A stretch of 64,000 nucleotides of DNA from Siphonodentalium dalli (taxonomy: Eukaryota > Mollusca > Scaphopoda > Gadilida > Siphonodentaliidae): positions 1,240,001 to 1,304,000 of the forward strand of contig CP136062.1 of NCBI GenBank assembly GCA_032622095.1, read 5' to 3'. Position numbers and translations under genes: made by a program. Numbering within the stretch: the stretch's first letter is position 1; the number at the start of each line of letters is the position of its first letter. The notes below the pieces were generated by a model. That model was not told the DNA's origin. It did not search any database and saw nothing but the letters and a program-made list of their open reading frames with translations. Positions 11,579 through 23,387 of this stretch are shown piece by piece.

Positions 11579-11676
11579 AGGATAATGTTCGAAGCAGAGG
11601 GAATTCGGTAAAAGAATAGACGAGGGCTTGCCCGAGTCTATTCTTTACCGAATTCCCGACGCTGAGAATATTATCT
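11579..11676. repeat. Small imperfect hairpin element
   Basis: GGGAATTCGGTAAAAGAATA at about 11600 pairs with TATTCTTTACCGAATTCCC at about 11639-11657. The outer stem, GATAATGTTC / GAGAATATTATC, extends it to nearly 100 bp. It is probably another foldback element. No function is visible. Confidence 0.6.
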
Positions 11677-12519
11677 GACTAAAAACCCACTCATTGAATT
11701 GTTGTTGGAGCCACAGTTACTATCAATTGTGTCTGGCCCACAGCTCTGCCTTGATTACCTGAGTACACGCCCACAGTTCAGCACGGACACTTTGTGATGT
11801 CCGTGTTGTCCACGATGAAAAGCAACACATTTCAATTATTATTTAATTCGAATTAGGACTCGCCAGTTTAGGGACGTTTCTTCCGAAGTTTGTCGTTGCG
11901 CTATGGATTCGGACAGTGTATGTGAGCAATATATTACTATATTTCTTTCTTGATTTAAAGATGCCCCATCTAATTTGAAATCAAATATGTTAACATTCCA
12001 TAATAATTTATCAGGCAATAAAACATGAAAAATAATGGTATTAAATGCAGGGGGGGTCTGGAAAAGTTTTTTTCCGGCCCCCGAGGGACCCACCACCCCA
12101 TTTGTGCAAAAAAAATATTTTTTTCCTCCAAAATTTTGGGGACCCACCCCCTTTCTCATGTTTTTATCAAAATTTCAGAGGTTTTTTTTAGCCGTTCTTC
12201 AATAACTGTGTTAATTGCCTTTCAATCCCATTCCACTATGCTTTTACCATTACGAATCAAGCAATAATATGCTTATAAACACATATCAGAAAAATAAACT
12301 GTATTTCCAGGTGTTTCCTGGTGTTTTCAGTATCTAACAATAATAAAGCATTGTGTAGGTACACTATATGTCACAAATCGCCCTAGACCCCATTATAGCC
12401 TTAATATATTGAGTGCGTTGTGTCTGACATAGAACAATGGCCAGTGTAAATAGTGGTAAACAGGTCAGGGGTTCCACAATTATTTGTGCATGACCAAAGA
12501 ACTGTTTAGTCTTATCCAC
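11677..12519. other. Non-coding stretch with G- and C-rich runs
   Basis: Contains a purine/pyrimidine-skewed patch (12050-12160: GGGGGGG, TTTTTTTCC and GGGGACCCACCCC). A weaker relative is at 13190-13260. No gene was supported. Confidence 0.4.
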
Positions 12520-12559
12520 AAGGGTGGGGAGGGGAATTGTTTTTGGTTAGGTATAATTA

Positions 12560-13020
12560 TACACCTAGATATATGGTTATTATACCCCCTGATATTAGTT
12601 GGCGGGTATATAGTTGACGTCTCGAGTCGTCCGTGTACACACATTTTGCATTATAACTCAAGAGTCGGTTCACTCGGTTGTCATATTTTGATGCCCTATG
12701 GCATGGTGATGAATCAGAAATGGGGAACGAAAATGCATAATATCACGGTTGTGACCATCAATGCCTACCAGAGTTATGGGCCCTGTTCGACTTTATGAAA
12801 TTCAGTCCGTACAAAGTTTTTGCAATATAAGTTAAGTGTCGGTTGTCAAATTTTGATTTGGTATGGTGATAGACCAGAATGATAGGGGAAGGATGTATGC
12901 ACATATTACTGCATATCACAGGTTTCGCCTATCAATCCATACCAGAGCTACCGGCCTTGTTCCATCCGTAAACACGTTTTGCATTATTATAACTCAACCA
13001 TGGGTTAAGTTTCCTGAACG
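12560..13020 (+). repeat. Dispersed TATTATACCCCC-type repeat, partial
   Basis: Begins TATTATACCCCCTGATATTA and continues to GTCCGTGTACACACATTTTG. About 180-bp units follow, each with a TTTTGCA..TATAA..CTCAA..TCGGTT block and a 'CATATTTTGAT...ATGGTGATGA' block. About three diverged units are seen. This class is common in mollusc intergenic DNA (from general knowledge). Not coding. Confidence 0.5.
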
Positions 13021-15393
13021 CTATTACGGTGGTCCACTGTGAAGTGGGCCGGGATCCTGTGAAATCCAGAATGATGCAAAATCTGAGGCTAAAGAGTCAC
13101 TATAGCTGCATATATAGCCCTATAGCAACAAGCATGGTACTAACATGCTTACAAACAACATTACATGGTCAGTACTTGTAAATTGTTTGAAAAAAAAACA
13201 TTTTGGAAAAAAATTACAAGCACGATTTTTTCGGCCTCTGGACCACCCACCCACCCCGACCCTATATACAGAAATTTTTAGCAGACTCTCCCCTGGGTAA
13301 TGATGTAAAAACGCTCTTTATAAAATGTGATTTTTCGAATATTCTGGCGCCAAAACAACACGATACCTGGTAAAACTCTTATTATTAATAAGTCGAAAGC
13401 ACACAAGAATCTTGCATAAATGGGTTTACTGATTATTTCTCATTGTTGTCTTGTGTAGAATACGCTTGAATAGAAGTATTATAGTGTTCAATCGTATGGG
13501 GTATTTTGAATTTTCAATTATTATCAGAAGGAAACCTACGGTACATGATGTACATGTACTTGCTTGAATTTTAAGTATCATCCTATGGTTTATACACATG
13601 GGCGTGGCTAGACGTGACTCAGAACAACATGACAATTTAGTTTCGCACACCCACCCCCTTCATGATGTTTCAAAAGGTATCATAACATTTCCAGTTATTG
13701 GACAATTATTACATGACATGGGCCACCCCCGTTGTTAGCAATTCCCCATCGTATATGCATGATTTCCAAATATTCACTCACCACGATGACCTTACATGTA
13801 CCTTTAAGTGTCACCCACAGAAGTTAACAAATGGTTAGTGCGCAAATGTATAACATGTATTATCTTTTCTTCGAAACGGCATACAGTACAATCGCGTAAA
13901 TAGTGACTATATATATCGTTCCAATATATAATTGATTAGTCATCAGCGACGCGACTAGAGGGCTCCTGTGATTTCCCGGCTGCATCCCGCCCCTTTTAAC
14001 AAGACCGAGCTCGCAATGTCGTGTAATTTCATTTGCTTCCCACCCCGTGGTTTGGAATTTCCTAACTGTACCAATTGTGGGGAGGAATCATGAAACAATT
14101 TGAAATATGAGCCTGAAACCTGTAAAATCCTAGCATCTATAAAAAAAAGTCTAACTCCATGAAAACTCATGCCTCGATTTTTTTTTTTTTAAATTCAGTT
14201 AATAATGAAATGTGGTATGCTAGCATTAACCATGGGGTTTTCGCAGTGAGTAATACTTTTGCATACTTATGTGAACAGTACTGTAACATTGACAGTCATT
14301 TTATCGCCAAATATTGTTTGAATATCGGTTCTGTTGACCATTTACCCCTTGATATTGTATCGATTGTAAAATGACTCGTGCTTCAAGAAAAGTTAAAAAA
14401 AACAACGCATGATCGCGTTATCCATGTCTTATCGACAATCAACACAAGAACAAAACCAATCCATTGTTCAACATTTTCTCTTGGTGATAATGATTTTACA
14501 GACCAATGCGAACGCCTTACGTACCTATAATGTTCTCCCTAAAATGTTCAAGTTCGGCACACGTGTTAGATCATGCCATGAATCTTTACTCTGGCTATAT
14601 ACCCCCGTATATATCATTTTCCATATGTTCAAACCCTGGGAACCTTTTCTATTATCTTCTGATGGGGTTGAAGATTGAACAAACCATGCAGGGAATATAT
14701 TTCTGTGTTAATACTTGTTCCTTGAATATAAATTTCCAGCTAGAGGTTGCAAGATTTGTGTAGCTTTGTGAGCCAACATCAATGAAATTCCAAGCGACGC
14801 ATAGTACAACCGATTAATTCAAGTCCCCCAAACCATGCAATCTCTAGTTAGGACCTTTACCTGCTATAAAATACAATGTTAATACGGAACAGTTATAACC
14901 GAGCATTATACACATGTATGTTAACTGCATTTTTTTTTCAATGTTATAAAACTTCCCTGTCAGAGCAACAGAAAGTCACCATGTTTTGAACTAGTGGAGT
15001 ATGATATCTTGGCGAAGCCAGAGTAGATATGCATGATATGTGTATACACATGGATATACGCTATTCTGTTTCAATTTGATACTGGACATGTTATATTTTT
15101 TCTATGCTTCACCATTGTATTAAAAATTACCCTGTGAGCACTTTCTCATTCAATAAGTAACGTATAGTTAAAATCTGTGTTAAACGGTTTTGTGTTTATT
15201 TGACCGACTTAGGGACGTATTTAGATGTTATCTATATGTGTTTTAGCCTGTCGGCGGACTTTTCTAAATAGTTAGTCCAAATAGCTGTTGGTGTTTTTTT
15301 ATCAAAGTTTGAAGAAATTTTATTTTATGTTTTGGCTTGGCAATATAAAATCAAAATCGCTAAATATTTGTGAGTTTTAATTAGCTCAGCAAA
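13021..15393. other. AT-rich intergenic DNA
   Basis: Only short open frames without domains. ATAAAGAGCG occurs (inverted) at 13311. No repeat with clear ends was found. Confidence 0.4.
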
Positions 15394-15822
15394 TTAAAGG
15401 TACTCAATCCGATTAAGCACCCCTAAATTACTATTTCTGTGACTTCAGGGGTAAAAAAAATAATTGAATCGAGTCGAGGAACCCACCCATCAAAGCTCAG
15501 AGTTATTAGATATTAATTTTTGAAGTTTGCAATTATGCGTACTAATAATTGCCCCTAAGTTTGTAATTTTCTCGAGATGTATAATTTTCACAGAAACACT
15601 TATTCAAACAGGCGAAGCTGGATAACTCTAAAATCAAGTGTATTAATAACGCAATTTTTACTGAGACCATCATTTTGACGGCGTGTTTCTGGACGAGAAA
15701 CAATAGAAATAACAAAACTTCAAAAAACACCGGTAGGTTACTCGTCTCGAATCAATTATTGTTTATCCCCGAAGCCAAAGAAATAGTAATTTGTGAAGGC
15801 CTGATCGGATTGAGTACCTTTA
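15394..15822. mobile_element. TTAA-flanked MITE, copy 4
   Basis: TTAA then AGGTACTCAATCCGATTA at the left; ATCGGATTGAGTACCT then TTAA at the right. Internal inverted blocks GAGTCGAGGAACCCACCC and CAAAGCTCAGAGTTATTAGA match copies 1-3. Fragments of the family are also at 18155-18200 and 30196-30225. Confidence 0.75.
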
Positions 15823-15937
15823 AGTGTTCCAATATTTAATGCAGCTTGCCGACACGCTATATTGACTCAACTTACATGATTGGGGGAGGACCCACTCTAT
15901 GACGCCACTCAGTCGATTTAATCCCTCATGTATTCGT

Positions 15938-15990
15938 AAAAAATAATGCCCACGGGCATTCTTAAAAAATAATGCCCACGGGCATTCTTA
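15938..15990. repeat. Two tandem copies of a 28-bp palindromic unit
   Basis: AAATAATGCCCACGGGCATT is repeated directly. GCCCACGGGC is itself self-complementary, so each unit can form a hairpin. Confidence 0.6.
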
Positions 15991-16233
15991 AAAAAAAATG
16001 ACTGTTGGCGTTAAAATAATGTTCATGCGATCAAAACGCTTGAGCGTTCTGCCAGATAAGACCCCTGTCCGGTCAAAGGGATAACATGCTGGTGGGTTTT
16101 AACTTCCAATAATTCCATCTGTTGGGTGGTTTGATTTTTTGTTTCCTACATGTATTGGTACATCTCACGAGTTTTTGTATTTAATTTTGTTGTATTTATT
16201 TGAGTCATATACATGTACCGTACATTGTATGTT

Positions 16234-16384
16234 ACAGTAATGCCCAAAGTAATTGACCACTTAACCACAGCAGAAATATGGGTAATTTTTCAGGATTTAG
16301 TCCGAAATATGGCTTGTTGCCATTCATCGGAAAGCTCTCGCCAAGAGCTTTCCGACGAAGTGGTCAATTACTTTGAACATTACT
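16234..16384. mobile_element. Foldback MITE (GGCTTGTTGCC family), copy 3
   Basis: Ends AGTAATGCCCAAAGTAATTG ... CAATTACTTTGAACATTACT. The left arm carries CAGGATTTAGTC and GGCTTGTTGCCATTCATCGG then AAAGCT. This stretch is nearly identical to 35708-35755 in the left terminal repeat of the ATPase element. The loop is GGAAAGCTCTCGCCAAGAGC, itself a small stem. Confidence 0.7.
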
Positions 16385-18544
16385 ACTAGTATGTGTCTAG
16401 CCTTGTACAGGCAGGTTAGCCGGTATGGGAAATGAAAACATTGAGCTACAATATTTAGCTGAATTCAGCTACATGTATCCTACAGGGTAGCACAATTTAG
16501 CTACCGGTATGTGTTATCCATTAAGTTTTATGCATGACAAAATTGGGAAAATGCAAATAAAAAACGCTTTACCTTATTTCATATAATGGGCCATTCCTTC
16601 TGCGACAAAACTGCTCATAGATATATGATTCTGAATCGTAATGCTACTGGTACGGTACATGTACCTCTATCTCATCAACCGATCAAATTCATTTCAATTC
16701 CGCTTCCAGTTTGAAAATAATGTTGATTAAGTGATTTTTGGCAATTTCAAATTAGAAAACAGATTGCAGTCTGTTCTTTCAGTTCAACACTTAATGCGAA
16801 ATATCATTAGTTACTGCAGACCGCATGTGAAGCTTCACAGAAACACTTTCGGTACAACAAATTAAAACTGGACTCCCATCAGGAGAGGAAGCACGAGCAG
16901 TCAATACATTCATATTCTATTGTATAATCATTTACTGTTTTGTCGATGCATTGTTATGCATGTGGCTTTCCATGCTCTAACTGGTGAAATTCAATGGAAA
17001 TCCTACCGGGTACTTATAAACACATAGCGGAGCAAATCAAAATGTTTCATTTAATCTTGGGGACAAGATCAAAGATAGCGTGGCGAAGCTGACAAGGCAA
17101 GGTTTACCAAATGAAAATTAAAAACTAAAAACTATTTTCTCTACCGAATGGGTAAATCCTTAAGTAAATGTGTCACTTAAAATACTGGTACCGGGTATAT
17201 AAGACTGTGGTGAATAGAAGAGTGCAAGTTATTTTTGTCAAGATCAATGTTATTTTGATCCAGTAAAATTATATTTGCATCGCGATATTTCGTGTTAGGT
17301 GTTGAGCTGAAGGAACAGACTGAAATTTAGCTCAATTTAGCTACTTGAGCTTAAATGATTTATTTAATATAATTTGGCACTAGAAGATGCCACAAACTTC
17401 TACTGTCTGACACCCGTAGAGATCATATTCCACTAGTATAATTTACAAAACCCAGGAACTTTTTTAAAGTCGAAAAAAATAACACAGACAATGTATTTCT
17501 TTGTTAATAAATGAATTATTTACCGGTATGTGAAATTCCCATCTCGAGATTACATTATTTGCGTGACTTTTGACACCCGATTCCATGATATGAATATTTG
17601 TGTTATTCCCTGTCACCAGATTCTACAGATTATATCGGTAAACGGCCAACACGGAAACCATTCTGATGGTCGATCGCCAAGCTGTGGTTTCGATCCCCAA
17701 AAATGGGTCACTCTCTCCCTGCGTATTTTACTAAACTGCCTCTGGAGATCTGAACAATTTAATTTAATCTAACATTAAGTTAGTAAAGTGTATCAAAATA
17801 TCTCTAAATACTGAATTCAGCATCAGGGAAAGGTCGAGGACAGTTTTGATGTATGTGTTTAATGGCTGGATGCCCAATCACCAGAAGCCCAAATGTCTAG
17901 TAAATGTAGTTCAACTGTCAGGCTATCGGACATAATTATTATGACATCTGAAAGTATATGGGGATATATTCCATCAGTCGTTTAGATATAGTCGCGGATT
18001 ATGTTTTTTTTAATATCCCGCCCCTGAGGTGTTTCAGCATAAACTTATGGTGTATAAAGTACCAACATGTAATGTAATATGCACTGGTAATTTTCCTATT
18101 GAATGTTTGAGTTAATAAAAGCAGCCCCGTAACTTCACCAAATATTAAATAAGCCGAGGAACTCACCCATCAAAGCTCAAGCTTGATTAGATATCAAATA
18201 CACCAAATTGCCTGATGTTACGCCTGGAAATGTGAATTAAGATCGCGGAGTGATTTAACAGTGAATTAAACAAAAACAGCGACAACCATAACATTGGATT
18301 GTGCAATAAGTATGCGTGATTGTTACACAGGGTGAGCTTGGCCAGTTTTATAAACCGGTTGCGGAAGTTATACTTTTGCTGATTGACCAATCAGAATCGC
18401 TTCCGCATTGGCCGCTTACGATCTACAAGGTAATCTGTAGAATCTGTGACAAGGTAAAAAATAAATACATGTACCGGTATTTATTGCAAAATCGGGTGTC
18501 ACGAAAATAATTCAATCTCTATCCGGGAACTAGTGAATAAACCA
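16385..18544. other. Non-coding stretch
   Basis: Short palindromic pieces with TTTAGCTGAATTCAGCTAC (16455-16475; relatives at 17325-17345 and 19095-19135) and many ACCGGTA words. A T-arm-like GGTTTCGATCCCC at 17688 was not enough to call a tRNA-derived SINE. No gene. Confidence 0.4.
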
Positions 18545-20009
18545 TTAAAGTGATGTTAAACACTCTGGTAGGGTGATCCAATAGAAATGGAAAATAATTT
18601 TACTCTAAGTAGTTATTTTTTACAAATCTTAAAACCAAACTGCCCACACACACTGTCATTATTATATACCGTATACATTAAATTCAGTGACTCTTGATGG
18701 CAAAATCGTTTGTTTCTTTGTTGCTGATAGTTGTGTCCCGAATCGAAGTAAATATTTACAATTCAGCGTATTGCAGATGATGTTTTCTATGGAGTGGTTC
18801 AGTGGTATGGTCGATATGCTGGATTTTTTCGGAGATGTAGTAGAATGCTACACTCGTCCAGTTGACATACTGGTTAATACTAATAGTTTAGCGCAACAAG
18901 TGCATAATGTCTTTAAGCAACAGGTACCGGTATTAACAAAGAAATACATTCCCCATGTTATGTTTAAACTTTATAAGAATCCCTATCAAAACTTAAAACA
19001 GTTCACGGGTCTTATACTGGTGGAATATGATCTCTACAAACGTCAGACAGAGTAGAGATTCATCAATTTCATCAGGTCTGGCAAATGTGAGAGTAGCTAC
19101 AATAGCTGTATTCAGCTAACCTAGCTGTATTCAGCTACCGTATATATTATACTCTCAAACCGGCTGTTTTTCGATAATAAACTAGCAGCGCTAATTTGCA
19201 CATAAAAATTAGGCTACCATATTCTCCGGCCACCCTCAACCAAACCAAAACCGTTACTTGTTGCCTTTTGTCGACACAGCAATTCTGATTTTGTGTGAAA
19301 ACTTACTACGGCGGTAGATGTCAGTAAAAATTAGTGGGTGAAGTTAAGTCCTGGGGGGGGGGGTTGCAGAGGTCAACCAATATCTCCTGGACTACCCGAA
19401 CTACATCGATCATTTAAAAAGCCACATCAAACATTTTATATAAATAATACCTGTTAGAAATATTGGATTTGAACAACAAAAATGAACTGTTAAATATTCA
19501 TCAGAGTATGCTTTTCAGATAAATAGCCTCCGTTCCTCATCTCCAAATTGAGATCTAATTGCCTGAGAACAGATACTGGTTTTTTATTTTAAGGGCCCTA
19601 GCCTCAACCACCGAATTTCCTATCTTTTGTCATATTATGTACTTGTTCGGGTGCGTGCAACTGATCAGTTATTATTCAAGTGCTATGCCAACTGGAGGAA
19701 TGTAGTATTCTACTAACATCACAGAAAATCTCAAGCAAATCGACTGTACCACTCCATAGAAAACACCGTCTGAACTACAATAAATTGTTAATATTTACTA
19801 CTCGAATCGGGACGTTTTTATCAGCGATAAACTAACGAAAGCGATTTCGACATCGACAGTCATTGCATTTAATTAATATATAAAAATAACGGTGTGGGTT
19901 GTCAATTTAGATATAATATTTGTAAAAATTTGTAAAAATAAATTCTTTGAACAAGATTATTCTCCATTTCTATTTGATCACCCTACCGGAGTGCTTCACA
20001 TCACTTTAA
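18545..20009. mobile_element. 1.46-kb element with TTAA flanks and inverted ends
   Basis: Left end TTAA then AGTGATGTTAAACACTCTGG and TAGGGTGATC; right end GATCACCCTACCGGAGTGC, then TCACATCACT and TTAA. The first about 315 bases (18545-18860) are an inverted, diverged copy of the last about 325 bases, including the block CCACTCCATAGAAAACA. The 122-codon frame at 18687-19055 starts with GTG in this arm. It is not preserved in the two other copies of the arm, so it is probably not a gene. Confidence 0.6.
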
Positions 20010-20010
20010 A

Positions 20011-20361
20011 ATCATATTATGGACTTGTTTAGCTATGCCAACTGGAGGAGTGAACCATTCAACTACATGTAACATCGCCGAAAATCTGAAGCAAATCGAC
20101 TGTACCACTCCATAGAAAACATCGCCTGAACTACCGGTACGCTCTCAAGTGTAAATATTTACTACTCGAATCGGGACACATCTGTCGTCGGTAAACTAAC
20201 CAAACCCATTTCTCAATCGATAATCACTACATTTAATTAATATATAAGAACGAAGGTGTGTGTTGTCAATTTGGATAATAATTGTAATAATAACTACTTT
20301 GAACAAGATTATTCTCAATTTATATTTGATCACCCTACCGAAGTTTTTCGCATCACTTTAA
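20011..20361. repeat. Direct duplicate of the preceding element's right arm
   Basis: ATGCCAACTGGAGGAGTGAA, CCACTCCATAGAAAACATCG and GATCACCCTACCG follow the same order as 19683-20009 and again end CATCACT then TTAA (20358-20361). It looks like an arm duplicated in tandem or a solo arm. Confidence 0.6.
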
Positions 20362-22374
20362 ATATTAGCATAATACACAGGAGTGTGGGAGGGATGCCGA
20401 CGGAGTGGTAAACTGGAATATGTTTTGACCTCAGCCCTTTATACATGTAGTGATATAAACTTAAATTTCAACTTGACTAAGAATAATTACTCACCTTGTA
20501 TGAGGATGCCAGTTAGCAGATCTAAATGTAATGGTAGCGGTAGATATCAGCAGAGCATAGGAAATAACTGAAAAATAATATTGTTGGAAATAAGGTACAT
20601 GTGCGTTATACATTGTTCATGTAAATTATCATTGGGTTACTTAATTTGTATGCATCTTTTTAGAAGTAATAAGATGGGCATGTGCAAAAGCTTCCTTGTT
20701 CTTTCAAGTATATTGTGTGTATCTGACTCATATTATTATTTAAATTTAACTCTTCCTCCAGTTACATGTATGGTACATGTATAATCATGTTGGCTCTGAT
20801 AATTCGTGTGGTATCCAATGGGAAATACTACCGGTACATATAACATGATGCATGTACAATCATATCATTGATAATATATCGAGATTCATATTATATCGTG
20901 ACCAAACATATCGTTACCGTCCTAGGATAGGATTGAATTGCAAGAAGTGCTGCAATATGAAAATTACGCTACATTACACCGACAACAATTTATTTCCATA
21001 AATATTAGGCTTCATTTATATCTAACAGCTGATGTGCCCGACTTTGTCCGGGCTATTTACCTGCAGTGACTTATTTTCCACAAACATGCCTACATGTATA
21101 TGAGCGAGGTTAAGGTCATGGACATGGTCACACGTAAAATTGTTCCTGCAATCGATCAAAGTAGGCATGTACCGGTATACAAAATTTGAGTCGGATCTGT
21201 TGAGGTCCATAAACTTGCCATGTGAGGGAGATCACGATCAAAGCCACAGTTACACATGAAATTGGACCCACCCATGTTGTTTCCCATATCAAAGTAGGCC
21301 TACATGTACATTGGACATTGGTCGGATCGGTCAATAAGTTTTTGAGTCTATAACACACACAGCCATACACAGACAGAAGTTCCAAAAGACAACCCGTATC
21401 ACCAGAATATACTAATACATATATATGTATTTGTAATTCTAATCTTGAATGTAGTTTTACTACTTATGAAAAACAGAAATTTGTGACATACCAGTACATG
21501 TACAGGTAAGTTGAGGTAACCATGTCAAATTATACATTCCCATTTAAATTTTAGGATTTGCCATTTTAACCTGAGAACTAATATTTTTGCATCTACCCGA
21601 TACATTGTATCAATCGTTCCCCTTGTTTTAGGGAAAGACACGTTAAATTTATTTTGTAAGAAATTGAAACGCATCAATTTGTTGCATTGGTAACTACCGG
21701 TAGTCATCGGAAACTAAATACAATCGAAACTCTACAAAACAGGATTTTGTATTTTTCTAAATATTTATTGAGACACCCTTCTATCTGTGGGCACCCAACC
21801 CGCGTGCATTTTCCAGGTCTATACTAGTAATTGCCAATCACTATTGAGTATTGACATTGAATTGACATGTTATTCTCGGTCCAAAAACAGCTTGGGATAT
21901 CGGTTTGGTTTGTTGTTTGGGAAAGGCTGCACTCCATACGTTATGTGTCTGTCCAACCTAATCTAAGACATTCTTGTATTGAATAATTTTAAGCAAGATA
22001 ACCCACGATTCTGGGCTTTAAAGTTAGTTACAGAAGAGTAACGTATACAAATAGTAAATACCCCAAGTTGTTTTGGACAGCGAAGACTTGGTCTAGAGAC
22101 ATTACTCAGTCATTAATATTTGACGAAATTAAATCACAATTTCTGATATATGCTGCTTGCACATGCTTTGATTTTTGTAAATTTAGCCAGTGGAACTGAC
22201 AAATGAATTACGATATGACCAGACAAAAACAATACTAGTAGATATACAATGTAACTGCTTTATGATGTCATATAATGATGAAATAAATTTAAAACTGCAA
22301 TTCACTTTAATCGGTGAACAAACTGGGCCTTATTAAGCCAAGTTGAGGCATTCACACTCCAAGTCAAAAATTGA
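20362..22374. other. Non-coding stretch
   Basis: A fragment TGTGCCCGACTTTGTCCGGG (21031-21050) is the 5' edge of the repeat family that forms the 51-54 kb array. An end of the GCTTGGGATATCGG MITE is at 21888. No gene was supported. Confidence 0.4.
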
Positions 22375-23387
22375 TTTGATAATTGATTGAATGACAGCGC
22401 TCGACACTCGATAAAACTTTCAAAGTATTTTTTGCAAATATATGGAATTAAATATCATTTCACTTGAGACTACCTGTATGTTCGATAGTTACCATTGCAT
22501 CGGAATGCGATGCTTTTAAAAGTTTTATGGTCATTTGATTTTGTTTTACACTACGGTACCGGTATGTTCGATAGTTACCATTGCATCGGAATGCAAAGCT
22601 TTTGTCGCCATTTGTGGTCATTCGAATTTCAATTGAATGACTGAAACTTTCAAACAAAGTACCGTACAAAAAACACAATCAATGCTATTTTTTTTGCAAA
22701 TTCATTGTAGCGTGGAATTAAATATCTTCGCACTTGATACTATGACCATTGGCCTTGCATCGGAATGCGAAGCTCTTGTGATTGTGGTCATTCGATTGAA
22801 TGACAGCGCTCCATAAAGATTTCAATGTAAACAAAACACAATCATTGCTATTTTTTCCAAATAGCATGGAATTAAATATCTTCACACTTGACTTCTTGAG
22901 ACTATGTTCGATGGTAATACTAGTTGCCATTGCATTGGAATGCGAATATTATAATTTATAATAATAGTTTTAACTTTTATGGTCATTCGATTGAATGAAA
23001 GCGCTCGACAGTCGATGAAACTTTTAAAGTAAATATTTTTTGCAAATATCGAGGAATTAAATAACATGACTCGATAGTTACCATTGCATCGGAAAGCGAA
23101 GCTTTTGTCACCAAATTGGTGGTAATTCGAATTTCGATTGAATTTGAAAATTGAAATTGAATGACACTGACCTGCTGACTGACACTAGTGACAGCGCCCG
23201 ACAAACTTTCAAAAGTAAACAAAACACAACCAATGCTATTTTTTGCAAATACATTGTAGCGTGGAATTAAATATCTTCGCACTTGATCAATAGCTACCAT
23301 TGGCATTGCATCGGAATGCGAAGCTTTTGTGCCTGTGGTCATTCGATTGAATTACATTGTCATTGAGTCAGATTGACAGCGCTCGAC
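22375..23387. repeat. Local irregular tandem repeat, left part
   Basis: The block TTCGATAGTTACCATTGCAT then CGGAATGCGAAGCTTTTGT recurs near 22479, 22563, 22750, 22915, 23070 and 23295. Between copies lie TCATTCGATTGAATGACAGC, GCTCGACAGTCGATGAAAC and GGAATTAAATATCTTCGCAC. Spacing is uneven (about 80-220 bp). The array resumes at 27378 after the 3,990-bp insertion. Confidence 0.75.

Noticed and set aside
17640-17720. Possible tRNA-derived SINE (GGTTTCGATCCCC)
   Set aside because: Only a T-arm-like box; no matching A box or acceptor stem could be folded.
18687-19055. 122-codon frame
   Set aside because: GTG start inside an element arm; the other two copies of the arm do not preserve the frame.
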